Assembly: GCA_964526045.1 (NCBI GenBank) | Contig: CAZGIF010000003.1 | Location: 124,001-188,000 of the forward strand | Direction: 5' to 3' | DNA: 64,000 nt | Source: CAZGIF01 sp964526045 | Lineage (GTDB): Bacteria; Patescibacteriota; Gracilibacteria; Absconditabacterales; Absconditicoccaceae | Shown: in pieces, positions 1-11,237 of the stretch | How positions within the stretch are numbered: the stretch's first letter is position 1 | How the letters are laid out: each line of letters begins with the position of its first letter | Position numbers and translations under genes: made by a program | The notes under the pieces: generated by a model | The model's input: only the letters and a program-made list of their open reading frames with translations | The model's database searches: none | What the model was told of the DNA's origin: nothing

Positions 1-1
1 G

Positions 2-1831
2 GACAAAGAAATACAACAAGTTATTTACACACTTTTGAGAAAAACAAAAAATAATCCTCTGTTGATTTGAGAAGCGTGAGTTTGAAAAACTGCAATTGTA
101 GAGTGACTCGCTCAAAGAATTATTCAATGAGATGTTCCAGAAAAAATAAAGGACAAAAAAATTTATATGCTAGATATGTGATCTCTGGTTGCATGAACCA
201 AATATAGATGAGACTTTGAAACCAGATTTAAAGCAATTTTAGAAGAAGCAGCAGACCCAACTAACAATATTATTTTGTTTATAGACGAAATTCATACCTT
301 GATGTGAGCAGGATGACAAGCTTGAACTGATGATGCGTCTCAACTTATCAAACCCATGCTTGCAAGATGAAAAATCAAGCTTGTTTGAGCAACAACATTT
401 GATGAATACCAAAAACATCTTGAAAAAGATGCTGCACTCAAAAGAAGATTTCAGGAAATTCATGTCAATGAACCTACACCAGAAGTAACAAAACAAATAT
501 TAGACTGACTCAAAAAACGTTATGAAGACTTTCATGGTGTTCAAATCGTAGATGCTGCAATTGTTAATGCAATACGTCTTTCACAAAGATATGTTCTCAA
601 TAAGTTTTTGCCTGATAAGGCAATAGATATTATTGATGAAGCAGCAGCAAGAAAGTCTACAATGATTCAAAAGTTGTGAAATGATGATGAATATCAAAAA
701 GTTCTTCAACAAGTAAATCAAATAGACAAAGATATGGAGTTGTATGTAGAAAAACAAGATTATTATGCTGCAGCTGAGCTCAAAAAGAAGCAAGAAAAAT
801 TAAAAGATACAATGCATCATTTGAGAAATAATAAAAATATTCCTATACATATGAGACCATTAGTAGAAGAACATGATATTGGACAAGTTCTTGCAGACAA
901 AACATGAGTGCCATCTGACTTAGTTACTGAAAATGAAATTGATAAGTTAAGAAGATTGTCTGCAACATTACAACAAAAGATTCTGTGACAAAATGAAGCA
1001 GTGAAAGCTATCGTTAAAACGTTACAAAACAATAGATTATCTGTAATCGAAAGAAACAAGCCAATTTGATCTTTCTTGTTTCTTGGTCCATCTTGAGTTG
1101 GTAAAACATATTTGGCAAAACTTATTGCTAAAGAATATTTTGGTGACGAGAAGTCTCTAATTAGAGTAGATATGTCCGAATTTATGGAGAAGTATTCTAT
1201 TTCTAAATTGATTGGATCTGCTCCTTGATATGTCGGACATGAAAGTGGAGGAACATTAACTGAATCTATCAAAAGACAACCATATTCTGTCGTGTTGTTT
1301 GATGAGGTAGAAAAAGCAGATCGTGATGTGCTAAATATTCTCTTACAATTGTTAGATGAGTGACATATCAAAGACTCGAAATGAAGATATGTTAGTTTCA
1401 AGAGTACAATTGTTATTATGACTTCAAATTTGTGACATAGTGAGTTTTCAAAAAAAGTAACAACTATCGGTTTTTCTTCTTCTGATGCTACACTTGAAAA
1501 CAAAAAAGATTTTGAAGAAAAAAAGAAAAGAGTACTTGATCAAGTAAAAGAATACATGTCACCAGAACTGCTGAATAGAATTGATTATAAAATTGTCTTT
1601 AGACCATTACAAAAGCCTTTACTCCAAGATATTTTCTCTTTGAAGATCAATGAATTCTTAAAAATTCGAAAAGAAAAATCTTCTGTCAAACTTCCAACAT
1701 TCTCAAAGAAAAAGATTGCAAAAATTATTGATAAAATACATGATCCTGAGTATTGAGTGAGACCAATTGAAAAATACATTCATGATGAAGTTGAGTCTGA
1801 GATTATTGAAGAACTAATGAAAGCTAAATAA
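2..1831 (+). CDS. clpC: ATP-dependent Clp protease ATP-binding subunit, ClpC type (5' truncated by window)
   Basis: AAA+ unfoldase that feeds proteins to ClpP. The reading frame is open from base 2 to a TAA at 1829; the N-terminal repeat domain lies outside the window. The first Walker A (GEAGVGKT, bases 68-91) has TGA at all three glycines. Walker B (LFIDEIH), a short UVR-like middle domain (about 721-820), a second Walker A (GPSGVGKT, near 1085-1110) and the C-terminal MSPELLNRID motif follow in order. A TIGF tripeptide region after SNLG resembles the ClpP-docking loop, and the middle domain is too short for ClpB, so ClpC/ClpA is preferred over the disaggregase ClpB. Confidence 0.93.
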
Positions 1832-1849
1832 TATTGTCTTCTATATAAT

Positions 1850-1880
1850 AAAAACCAACTATTTTAGTTGGTTTTTATTT
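1850..1880 (+). terminator. Rho-independent terminator after clpC
   Basis: An 11-bp perfect stem (AAAACCAACTA / TAGTTGGTTTT) with a TTT loop runs into T-rich sequence 20 bases after the clpC stop. Confidence 0.85.
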
Positions 1881-2025
1881 TTTTGTCAAATGTGTTTTTT
1901 ATTTTATTAGGAAAATTAATCTTTTTCTGTGATTGTTTTTGTAAAAAATACTTGAAGCTCTCTGTTAAAACAATACAGTTATATTGTATATGTTATATAT
2001 ATTTTATTTATATTATTTATAAAAA

Positions 2026-2337
2026 ATGAAAAAAACTTTTTTGCTTTGCCTAATGATGACTAGTGTTTTTGTATTTGTAGGATGTTCTTCTTCAGATACA
2101 CAAGAACCAGTTGTTGATGATACAACTACAGTTGAAGTTGAAGCTACAGTTGATGGTGATACTACTGAAACAGAAGTTGAAGTTGATACTGAAACAGAAG
2201 ACTCTATGGAATCATTTATCGATAGCCTAGAAAGTGATATAGATGAAGAAATAGAAAATATGGATGCTTCTGCAGATGCTGATACAACAGTTGAAGCTAC
2301 AGAAACAACAACTACTACTGTTGTAGAATCTAACTAA
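2026..2337 (+). CDS. Small acidic Thr/Glu-rich lipoprotein
   Basis: 103 residues with a short positive N-terminus, a hydrophobic stretch and a lipobox ending VFVGC, so the mature protein should be lipid-anchored at about Cys20. The mature part is almost entirely Thr, Glu, Asp and Val, with no recognisable fold. It is monocistronic, lying between terminators at 1850 and 2429. The upstream DNA is extremely A/T rich, as for most genes here. Function unknown; such acidic surface lipoproteins may be spacers or cation-binding coats (inference). Confidence 0.75.
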   Translation: MKKTFLLCLMMTSVFVFVGCSSSDTQEPVVDDTTTVEVEATVDGDTTETEVEVDTETEDSMESFIDSLESDIDEEIENMDASADADTTVEATETTTTTVVESN

Positions 2338-2428
2338 ATCTTTGTTTTGTTGGAGTTGTGAGTTGTTTACATGTCCACATATATCGAATGGTAATTTTTT
2401 TTGAGATAATAAAAGCTATATTTTTTGG

Positions 2429-2455
2429 ACTCACTATATTGGTGTGAGTTTTTTA
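2429..2455 (+). terminator. Putative terminator after the acidic lipoprotein gene
   Basis: A 6-bp stem ACTCAC/GTGAGT with a 9-base loop is followed by a run of T. The stem is short, hence moderate confidence. Confidence 0.55.
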
Positions 2456-2516
2456 TCTTAGATGAAAATACCTTTGATTAGCTGACGGTCAAACACAACA
2501 GCTTCAACAACTTCTT

Positions 2517-2684
2517 ATGCCATGATATATGGTTTTTTGCGGTATTATGTTGGGATATATGATTGCTCATGTTTGGGCGTGAACGTTACAAAATGAAGAA
2601 GATAAGAAAAAAATATATATAAAGTCATTTATAATTGGAATTGGATTGTGACTATGCTTGGCTCTCGTATATATATTCGTCTAA
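2517..2684 (+). CDS. Small two-helix membrane protein
   Basis: 55 residues from ATG 2517 with TGA read as Gly. Two hydrophobic helices (about residues 5-21 and 34-54) flank a charged loop (QNEEDKKK). The frame stays open upstream to about 2439 without a clear ATG, so the true start may be earlier, for example a TTG near 2439. The stop overlaps the start of the next lipoprotein gene (2654), suggesting translational coupling. No family recognised. Confidence 0.45.
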
Positions 2685-3241
2685 TTGGTGTTTTTCTCTG
2701 ATTTTCTGCGTTTTTTTTGGTGTGATGTGGGTCTGGATTTGAGTGACAAGTTGTTTCTTTTGATGTGTTTTTGATGGATATTGGTCAAACCTTTGAACCA
2801 ACATACACACAGTCAGTAGAAAATAAAAGAATAAAAGATCGTGTTATAGCTTCGTATGCATATCCTGCACCCGAAGAAAATCCTACGTTATTTGAAAAAA
2901 ATATAATTATAGCTACAATTAGAAAAGAAGATGATGATTTAAATCTGCAAACGTTTTCACAAGTTGCTATACCGCAAATACAAAGAACCTTTGCATGATA
3001 TATTGAATTATCTAGAGAGACAATTGATTTTGATTGTGCTGAGCAAACGAAGCAATGATTTATTCACAGTTTCTCTTTTGTACAAAATAATTCACAAGAA
3101 AGTGCGACGTATTACATTAGTCAATTGTATGTCGTCGGACAAGATACAATATTTGTTGTCTCTGCAGCGACAGATGTAGAAAGTGAATTGGGAACGTATG
3201 CATCATATTTCAAAACGATCCGCTGTGCAACGGATACATAA
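2654..3241 (+). CDS. Lipoprotein of unknown function
   Basis: 195 residues. ATG 2654 gives a classical signal: basic start (MLGSRIYIR), hydrophobic core containing one TGA-encoded Gly, then lipobox FLVGC at Cys25. The mature domain is mixed alpha/beta with no motif I recognise. The start overlaps the preceding small membrane gene by 31 bases, so the two are probably co-transcribed. Confidence 0.7.
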
Positions 3242-3273
3242 AATTTATTCATGTTTATCTTATATTTTTTTCT

Positions 3274-4266
3274 ATGAATTCTACACCTGAGCAACAAAAT
3301 TCACAACAAATCCCTTTTGCACCACAAAATTCTAACCCACCACAACAGCAGCAATATGCACCAGAACAGCAACAATATCAACAACAATATCAACAACAAT
3401 ATCAACAACCACAGCAATATGCACCAGAATTTCAACAACAACCAGTAACAGCATTTGTACAAAACGCCTTTATTCCTCAACAAGCGCCTGTGTATCAATC
3501 GTGACAAGTAGCTTGATCTGGACAAGGTTTTATGGAATGACCTTATGATCCTTCATGAGGTGAAGTAGTTGCAAAGACGTTGATATGATTGATAGTGTGA
3601 GGTATGATAGCTGCATTAATCGCTTTGGTAATTTTTGTGCTTGATACTGATTCTTTTTTGTCAGAAGTACAACCACTTTTGCCATTTATTTTGATATTAA
3701 CTGCATTTATTTGTACATTGATTGGTAATGTAATGGTGATGTGAGCATATAGTTTATTTTATCCAAAAACATACTATGACTTTAGTAAGATGTTTTCTTC
3801 TGTTTTGCTAAGTACAGGTATTTTGTTTTTTCTGTTTGCTATAGTATATTTTATGTCAAATGTTCGTTGAGAAAATACGGTGTTTTTGGCATTGGCATTT
3901 CATGTTTCTTTTTCGGTTTTTGTGTCATATACAATGATGCAGTTTGTAACCAATCCAAATTATGCTAGCTCATCGTTTATGTGAACGGTTATCGGTTTTG
4001 CTTTGTCTGTAATTTTCTATCTTGGTATTTATAACGCAACCAAACTCAGCGCACAACAAAATCAAGTCTATTATCTTATGCTCTTTCCTTCTATTTTGTC
4101 CTACAGCCTTATTCCTTTTGCTACTGCAATTCGGGAAAAGATCTATCATAGTTTTTACGAAATGTGAAATGATTTTTTCTATACTCCAACATTGCAAGAA
4201 GCTCATCAAATTCTACAAGCAGCTTGAGAAGAAGACTGATTACAAGATGTAAACGTTGATATTTAG
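3274..4266 (+). CDS. Multi-pass membrane protein with Gln/Pro-rich N-terminal tail
   Basis: 330 residues. Residues 1-75 are a low-complexity cytoplasmic tail rich in Gln, Pro and Tyr, with QQQY tandem repeats coded by 12-base repeats around 3370-3412. Residues about 105-310 hold roughly six membrane helices, arranged like a Yip1-type bundle. The C-terminal 25 residues are acidic. The gene lies 16 bases before the next gene. Family not recognised; a membrane scaffold is possible but not shown. Confidence 0.75.
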
Positions 4267-4281
4267 TTTTTTTAGACACAC

Positions 4282-4752
4282 ATGCATTCCGATCGATCTA
4301 CACAAATGTCCACTATTATCCACAACGTTCATACGCAATTATGATACGTTCCTTTTTTGTCAGATTTATTTTCTCATACAGTATTTGGACCAATTTTGTC
4401 TACATTATCTTCTGATGAACAAAAAAAAGTTGACTGACTCCTCCGTACGTATGTCGAATCAATCATTTTAGGATCAAAAACAAAGTGATGATTGTATTTT
4501 AAGAGGTTTTATGAAACTCAAAAAGATCTATTTTGGGAGTTTAGACGCTTACAGCAAAAATTAAAAACTGATGTTGATTTTGATAAAACTGAATTTCAGT
4601 CTGTATGAAAAATTATAGAAGAAGAAATGTTTAGATACGAATGACTTCTCACTCAAAAAATGACAAATCAAGCGCAATGACTCAATAAAACTTTGGATGC
4701 TTTTTATGATATAGTCTACTGATTTTTTCCTTATTATAATGATATTGAATAA
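4282..4752 (+). CDS. Hypothetical soluble protein
   Basis: 156 residues read with TGA as Gly (eight such codons). Mostly helical, with a charged middle (LLRTYVESII, FRRLQQKLKTDVDFDKTEF). No signal peptide or membrane segment. It starts 15 bases after the upstream membrane-protein gene and ends 23 bases before the thioredoxin-like lipoprotein gene, so an operon is likely. Function unknown. Confidence 0.65.
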
Positions 4753-4775
4753 TTTTATTTTTTTTGTATCTGTTG

Positions 4776-5315
4776 ATGAAAAAAATTATACCGATTTTGT
4801 TGTTACTTACTACACTTTTGTTTGTCTGATGTGCCAAAAAAAGCGATCCATTAGATCAATTAACCCAGGTTCCGACCGATGATTCACTTGTTGAAGAAAT
4901 AACATCTATAAACTCAGATGTATCTCAAAATAAACCGACAAGTGAGTCTGATTCAATTCTTGATGCAACGGTCCAAGAAATAGTTGAATGATGAGGAGTG
5001 TACGTTGCTTCTGTAAATGCAGAGCAACTTGATTCATTGTTAGAAACAGAATCTAATACGCAAATAATATTATATTTTCATAGTGAAACGCATGCTACAA
5101 GTCGTGCTTTTGTTGCTGATCTTGAAAAGAATATTTCTCGTATTCCACTTGGAACTGCAGTTGTCGTAGTTGATGTTGACGAATATCCAGCTATCGCATC
5201 TTGATATGAAGTAACTACTCCAAACACTTTTGTTTTTCTTGATGCTGAGAGAAGTGAGACGAATAGATTAAGTTTGGGGGTATTGCGCTATCAGGAACTT
5301 GCGGATAGATTATAA
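4776..5315 (+). CDS. Lipoprotein with a thioredoxin-like domain lacking CXXC
   Basis: 179 residues. Signal peptide with lipobox LFVGC (Cys19; the preceding Gly is TGA), then an acidic linker to about residue 70. Residues 75-179 follow the thioredoxin order: IILYFHSETHATSRAF in place of the WCGPC strand-loop-helix, a VVVVDVDEYP strand, then VTTPNTFVFLD with the cis-Pro position. The active-site cysteines are absent (ETHATS), so it should not be a disulfide reductase; a binding or scaffold role is inferred. Thioredoxin assignment is by pattern only. Confidence 0.65.
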
Positions 5316-5340
5316 TTTTTATATTACTCGTACATTGCTT

Positions 5341-5772
5341 ATGCTTTGTCCTCAATGTCAGTCTAAAGATACAAAAGTTATTGATTCTAGAGTAGTTGAA
5401 GATGGTCATACTATTAGACGTAGAAGGGAATGTGAAAAGTGTGAGTTTAGATTTACGACTTTTGAGAGAAAAAGTTTTGCTGATTTGATGGTTGTGAAAA
5501 AAGATGGTACAAAAGAGTTTTATGATAGAGAAAAACTTGCAAAGTCTATTTCTTTGGCATGCGCAAAAAGAAAAGTTTCCAAAGATCAGATAGATGAAAT
5601 AATTGCAAATCTAGAGAATAACCGAGGACAATCAAATAAAGAGATTCCATCTGATACTATTTGAAAAGATGTTTTGGTGGCATTAAGGCACACTGATCCA
5701 GTAGCGTATGTGAGATTTGCCTCAGTTTATATGGATTTTGACAACTTTGAGGATTTTAAACAAATAATATAA
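5341..5772 (+). CDS. nrdR: Transcriptional repressor NrdR
   Basis: 143 residues. N-terminal zinc ribbon MLCPQCQSKDTKVIDSR with a second Cys pair CEKC, followed by the ATP-cone domain (VVKKDGTKEFYDREKLAKS) and the typical end VRFASVYMDFD. NrdR senses dATP/ATP and represses ribonucleotide reductase genes. Only one internal TGA is present, at a Gly in the ATP cone. The stop is one base before the next ATG, so it is coupled to the histidine phosphatase gene. No RNR gene is in this window. Confidence 0.95.
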
Positions 5773-5773
5773 C

Positions 5774-6370
5774 ATGCACTTATATCTAATAAGACATTGA
5801 CAAACTGAAGAAAATAAGTATAATATAATTGCATGACAATCTGATGGTACTTTGTCTGCTTCCGGAAAAAAACAATCACTTGCTATTGCTAGATTTTTTT
5901 CTGACATTTCTATTGATGCTATATATTGTAGTGATTTAGGAAGAGTACAACAAACGGCAGCGCCTACATTAGACCAACATTCTCATGCATATAGTGTTTT
6001 TGATTCTCGCTTGAGGGAAAGAGATCAATGAATACTAACGGGTAAGTCAAAATCATCTATTCAAGAAGAATTTTGAGAAAATTTGGATAATATAAGAGAA
6101 TCTCACCCTTCTGTTGAGACCAAAGATGCAATGAATCTCCGTATGAAAGAAATTTTTGATGAAATTGTTAGTAAGCATAAAAATACTAATGATACTGTTG
6201 TTGTTTTTTCTCATCATGCATTTTTGCATGTTGCAATCAAATATTTTCATCAAGAATATTTTGCTACACGTCTTGTTCCTGGTCGCATAGAGAATGCTTC
6301 CATCACACATTATCATATAACGTGAGAGAGTGCTCAAATAATTATAGAAAATGATACATCTCATTTGTAA
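5774..6370 (+). CDS. Histidine phosphatase family protein (phosphoglycerate mutase-like)
   Basis: 198 residues. Starts MHLYLIRHGQTEEN, the RHG signature holding the phospho-accepting His8. YCSDLGRVQQTA supplies the second Arg and FSHHAFLH the second catalytic His; SRLRERDQG gives the acid. All core residues are present, so it should be an active phosphatase; the substrate cannot be inferred. It follows nrdR with a one-base gap. A second copy of this fold is inserted in IleS at 57580-58140. Confidence 0.88.
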
Positions 6371-6403
6371 ACAAAATCATCTTTTACTTTCTATGTTCTA
6401 CAT

Positions 6404-7552
6404 ATGCTTTTAGGATTTGTTCTGATTATGCTCGTTATATGAGTCTGAATAAGTCTCAGCATATACTCTATGTTTGTGCCTTTTATAAAGGACTTATGAG
6501 ATGTAAAATTTTATAATATGGCGTATTATTGAGCAGTATCTTCATTGGAAAGAGCAAATTTAACACTGAGATATCATGAAGCGTGATTTGAAGGTTCTTG
6601 ATGACGAGCATGAACGACTACTTTTGGTCCATCTAGTGACTATATTTCTGGTTCATTTTGATTTTTGTCGAAACAACAAAATGGTATGAGACGACAAATA
6701 TGATCAAGAACAGTTTCAATTCCTGCAACGTGAGATGGTAACGTCAGCGTTTTATTCAATGCAGAAAGTAAAGATTATAATGTTTTACCATACTACGCTA
6801 GAGAAACTATCGCATTAACTCGTGATATTACTTCAGATCCAGAAAAATTTTATACTGTACCAACGTACCCTACTGATTTTCAATCATTTGATGGTCTACG
6901 TATTGATCTGTTTTTTAGACTAAATCCTACGATTTACTCGTGATTTGATGCATGATTATGATGAGCATGATCTTTAGATGACCAACAAGATATTGATTGA
7001 GACAGACTAGCCAATGATGAACTAATTAATTGGTCTTGGCAATGAAATTATAACGCAAACTGATTTCGTATTATTCCTACCAAAAAAGTTACGTATTTTG
7101 GTACAAGTGCTGTAGTTTCAACTGATGATATGGCAATTAGAGAATCTTTAGTAAATGAATTATATCCTGCTTCTGCAACTGATACTGCCAATGTATCTTT
7201 TACTGATTCCTTTCAGCCTTTAGCTGTTGCTGGTGCCTCGGATGCATGACAGCATACTATTATTTCGGAACAGGCTGCTACTATTCAAACAGATACGTTT
7301 GAGGATATATTTGCAAATGGTTCATATACGGATATGACATTAACATTTTCTCTTATAAATTTTTTGCAAAGTAAAGTGTGATTTATTTACCCTTTTTTGG
7401 AGTATAAAGCAGAGTTTAATGACTTTGAAGTTCCTGATAGATTTTTTACGATAACATCAGTCTGAACTGTATGAGACTTTACCGTCACAATTGTGACCAA
7501 AAAGCCAACGTTTGAATGATGAGTTGCTGGAGACTTTACTGTTATATTCTAA
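6404..7552 (+). CDS. Single-pass envelope protein, possibly pilus-associated (PilX/PilW-like)
   Basis: 382 residues. An N-terminal hydrophobic helix (about residues 3-25) is followed by YYGAVSSLERANLTLRYHEAGFEG, resembling the first helix of minor pilin or PilX-like proteins, then a Gly/Ser/Thr-rich beta domain with many TGA-coded glycines. A type IV pilus ATPase gene occurs at 43178-44758, so a pilus context is plausible in this genome. There is no clear prepilin peptidase site, so the pilin assignment is tentative. Start chosen at ATG 6404 because no in-frame ATG lies between it and the previous gene. Confidence 0.55.
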
Positions 7553-7598
7553 AAAAGTACTCTGTATATCTAACTTTTTTTGCTACATTGAGAATAAT

Positions 7599-8627
7599 CT
7601 ATATCAAAAAATCATCTAGAGAAGTGTAAATTAGCTCAATGATACTTTTCCAGTTGTCACTCAAAGAAGTAAACTCTTGATTTCATATAGTATATGTTCA
7701 GCCAAAACTAACTGTTGCTCATGATGCGCACACATGACCTCACCCCCCAAATGATTGTGCGATTTTTTGACAATTAACTACTCATTTAGATCTAAGATGT
7801 AATTTTATATTATAGTCGTTCACTTCAAACAACACAATCAATAGTGGTCAGCGAATATCTTGCATCATATTAAGTGCAAATTTTGCTTCAGCTCTTTGTA
7901 CGCCATATTCATTTCGTTCAGATGCATTCGTCCATGCCCATAAGATGCTTTGTGATTCGTTGCGTTGCATTCTCGAAAGTACGACTTGCATATATTGTGT
8001 TGCGTCAAAGCTTTTGGAACGAAACATTTCCATAGTAATTGTGTCTTTGTCTGCTCCTGCTTGTATCAAAGACAATGCAACTGCAAAGGTTCTTGTATAG
8101 TCACTTGGAAACAAGAAATTTCCAGAATCTGTAGCTAATCATAAGTACAAATATGTTGCAATGTTTGCATCCAATAATTTTGGTCGATTTTGTAATATGA
8201 TGTCCGTCAACATCTCGCATGTTGCAATAGAGTCAGTATCTCTGATTGTCAAAACTGTATTTGGGCTCGTGTCTGCAACGTGATGGTCAATAATAATTAT
8301 TTTTTGTTTGTCAAAGTAGTCGGTATGTTCTTGTGTTATTGTTCTAATACGACTATATGGCGTAAAATCACAAAAAATCATAAGATCATACGTTCCATAG
8401 TCAAAATTCGTCTCTACTTTTTGTATATCTTCCAAAAAAAGAAATATATCTGACGGTGTGTTCGTTGTGAAAAGACGTGTTTTTTTTGATAGTTTTTGGC
8501 AGATGGCTCCAAGTGCGAGTATAGATCATACTGCATCCCCATCGACATTCTCATGCCCAAAAATAGCTATAGTATCTGCTTCTTGTATCAATATTTTTAG
8601 TTTTTCGCTCTCTTGTGTACGTATCAT
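7599..8627 (-). CDS. DHH family phosphoesterase (NrnA/RecJ-like)
   Basis: 342 residues. FGHENVDGDAVGS is the first DHH motif (DGD binds metal), FCDFTPYSR the second, IIDHHV the DHH motif itself, and FGGGGHVCASGATV the DHHA1 substrate-binding motif near the C-terminus, with TGA at several of its glycines. This order and length match NrnA-type enzymes, which degrade short oligonucleotides or pAp, rather than the longer RecJ. Start set at 8627 (MIRTQESEKL), giving the usual short lead before the first motif. Runs opposite to its neighbours. Confidence 0.88.
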
Positions 8628-8768
8628 TATTGTATTTGAATATGACAAAAAGATATCTGTAGTATATGGATTTACGTTAAAATAACAATAACTTGTTTGA
8701 GAGTTAGAGCTTGAAACCATCTATAAAAACTATACAATCTTGTCAGATTTTTATTTTTATTTTTTTGG

Positions 8769-9047
8769 ATGACAAAAAAAGAGTACGTAGTTAAACTATT
8801 AACAGCACTTTTGGATGAATGGCCTCTTGCGAGAGGGTTATTGATGCTTGTTGAACAGAATAAATTTTCTGATGAGACTTTGAGTGCATTAACTGAGATA
8901 TTCAAACAAGCAGTTCATACTGTTTCTTCAAAAATAAAACAAGACAAGTTACAAAAAAGTGCAGATTATTTGCAAAGACTTCAACAAAAAGAGCAAGACG
9001 AGCAAATGGGTGAGGATGAATTGAATGATTTGTTAGATTGAATTTAG
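8769..9047 (+). CDS. Small helical protein of unknown function
   Basis: 92 residues, rich in Lys, Gln and Leu, predicted almost wholly helical; its C-terminus is acidic (QMGEDELNDLLDGI). Only the penultimate codon is TGA. It is divergent from the DHH gene and 22 bases before the C39-like gene. A helical-bundle binding protein is likely; no family recognised. Confidence 0.65.
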
Positions 9048-9069
9048 TCCCTTTACATTGTCTTGATGT

Positions 9070-10200
9070 ATGAGCTATAGATATGTTTCTAAGTATTTGT
9101 TTGTAGTAACAGTTCTTGTTCTTGTACTTTTTTTTTTCTTTTGACGTAAAACGTTTTCTTTGTCATATGCATTAGATGCTGAGAGTCAAAAAATCATAGA
9201 ATCTTTTCCTTTTGTATTTGAAGATGCATCACAGCAAATAAATAGATGACAGTTTTTGAGAAGTTTGGCGCAATGGTACCCAGTTTATATGCAGTCGAAG
9301 TGACAAAATGTTGATTACAGTGCTACAAATGCACTAGATGATTCGTTGTTTACTGATGTAACTCTTGAAGAATCAAGGTCTTGGTTAGCGTACTTTGCTT
9401 GACGTGGTATTTTTACCAAACAAGAACGTTTTTGATTTGCATCTCCTTTGACGCTTAGTGATTTTATAACCGTGATGAAGAGGCTATGAATTGTTTCTTC
9501 ATTAGATGAGTGCCGTAGATATCATATTTGTGACAAAGAGCTGACCCAAATATCTCCATTTGTTATCTGAACATATTTGCGTTTTATATCAAGACTTCTG
9601 AATAGTGATTTGAGAGTTCATCGAAATAAACCCATCCAATATATACAAAATAACTATGAACCGTTTTTGCCTCCATCATTTCGTTTTCCTCTCAAGCGTC
9701 AGTCTCTCAATTGATGTTATTTCTATTCACTTAGAAATATTCTTGTGTATAAATTTGGTATTGATATAAATATAGCTACAGCAGAAAAATTTATAAATAA
9801 AAAGCTCACAGATTTAGCGAGTCGAAAACACCAAGCAGATTTTAATGGTATTACAAACATTTACGTTGAAGAAAAGTTTCATATTGAATCGTTGATTACG
9901 TTGTTGCAAGTCTGAGAACCTGTTGCCGTTTCATATCTGTTAGATTACAAAGATAAGTATTGAAAGACACAAACTGTTGCTCATGTTGCTTCTGCGTATA
10001 GTTTTGATTATGAATGAGTACGGGTAGCAGAAACAGTTAGCAATTCATATGTAAGAGTTCCTTGGTCCAAACTTTTTGATGAAAATTGAATGTCCAAACA
10101 AAAATATATGCGTACGGTTTTTTATAACCCAAAACAATATCGGTCGGAAAGTGAAATATCGAGAGAAAAAGACAATAACTTTTTATTATATGAACGATAA
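9070..10200 (+). CDS. Membrane-anchored protein with a C39-like cysteine peptidase domain
   Basis: 376 residues. An N-terminal anchor (residues 7-26) precedes a helical region to about 200. From about residue 215 a papain-like C39 pattern appears: LNGCYFYSLRNILVYKFG (candidate catalytic Cys), a linker, GEPVAVSYLLD, then VAHVASAYSFDYEG (candidate His) followed by an Asn/Asp candidate. Family C39 and C39_2 enzymes use this Cys-His-Asp/Asn order. Assignment is from motif order only. The stop overlaps the next ATG by one base (TAATG), so the two genes are translationally coupled. Confidence 0.6.
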
Positions 10201-11051
10201 TGTATCTAGATCAACATAACATTATTTGTCTTTGACAGACTGAACAAAACCCAAAGATATTTGATATTCAAACCAATGTCTATAGTTTTTCTTCACAAGA
10301 TAAAACCGTGCTTGTCTATCACAAAAATCAGATAAAACATATGCAACTCAAAGACGTCTCTCAAAAAATGATCTTGTATTATCTTCATAAACACCCTGAG
10401 TTAGCTTTGCAGATAGACGCAGAGGCATTTTCTTTGGCATTTTCTCTTTTTTCTTGATTTGATGAAAATACATGAGAGTCATATAGCTTCTTGTACAAAA
10501 AGTGACAACAAGATTTGCCATTTTTGTCTTCTGTATTACAAAAATATCTACCTGACGCAACTTTGGGTTTAGATTGATATATCTGTAAAGTACGTGGTGT
10601 GCAAGATGTTGCTCTCGATTGGAAGACATTACGTTCACCGAGTCAGATTTTGTCTTTTTTGTATTGATTAGCGTGTGTGTATGGTACACGACAAGAGAAA
10701 TGATGAGTATTGCAAACCATCAAAATTCATGTTCCTTTGTTTGGTATTTATGAATCACAAGCTACTGTTTTTGTCTGATTTCAAGAAGTTTTGTTGGAAC
10801 GTGGATTGTTTTATGCTGTTCGCAAAAACGAAAATGATGATTGAACTATCGTAGAAATTACAATCACCGATCAAGAGCTTTTGACCCAATTCGTAAAATG
10901 GCACGAATCTCTTGCAACTTTTACATGAATTGCTACAAATGACCTTGTAGAGTATCATGCAAAGCTTCTTGTTGCATATGCACAAGATAATTGATTTGCG
11001 AACTTTGCGTGCAATATTCATCCCCATTGTATCAAGTTATTGAAAAAATAA
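10200..11051 (+). CDS. Hypothetical protein coupled to the C39-like gene
   Basis: 283 residues, no signal peptide. ATG 10200 overlaps the upstream TAA. The second half contains LSFLYGLACVYGTRQEKGG followed by strand-rich sequence and FQEVLLERGLFYAV, weakly reminiscent of a LAGLIDADG-like fold, but catalytic acidic residues are not convincing. Twelve or more TGA codons are in frame. Function unknown; coupling suggests it works with the surface peptidase. Confidence 0.6.
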
Positions 11052-11071
11052 TCTGACAGGGGAGTGTGTAA

Positions 11072-11143
11072 GAGGGATTGGTGTAGTCGGTAACACAGCG
11101 GTCTTCGGAACCGTCGTCGGGGGTTCAAGTCCCTCATCTCTTG
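11072..11143 (+). tRNA. tRNA-Arg (anticodon UCG)
   Basis: A full cloverleaf folds by eye: acceptor GAGGGAT/ATCTCTT (two G-U pairs), D stem GTGT/ACAC, anticodon stem GCGGT/ACCGT with loop CTTCGGA, T stem GGGGG/CCCTC with loop TTCAAGT, discriminator G. Position 33 is U and 34-36 read UCG, so it decodes CGA. The 3' CCA is not encoded. It is not the suppressor-type tRNA-Gly(UCA) that this code requires, which lies elsewhere. Confidence 0.88.
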
Positions 11144-11176
11144 TATTAATATAAAACGTATTATTCCTCAAATATA

Positions 11177-11208
11177 AAACCACCACTTCTTATGAAGTGG
11201 TGGTTTTT
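11177..11208 (+). terminator. Strong Rho-independent terminator after tRNA-Arg
   Basis: A perfect 12-13 bp stem AAACCACCACTTC / GAAGTGGTGGTTT with a TTAT loop is followed by T5. It also faces the end of the minus-strand gene at 11238 and could act in both directions. Confidence 0.92.
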
Positions 11209-11237
11209 ATTATATAGGAAATTCTAAAAACGAAAGT

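Noticed and set aside
817..1503. Long minus-strand frame
   Set aside because: Antisense to the ClpC second ATPase domain; no motif of its own.
3370..3412. Short regular repeats that could suggest a CRISPR array
   Set aside because: They are 12-base in-frame repeats coding QQQY with no spacers; no cas genes in the window.
11072..11143. Reading this tRNA as the UGA-decoding tRNA-Gly
   Set aside because: The loop CTTCGGA gives anticodon UCG, not UCA.
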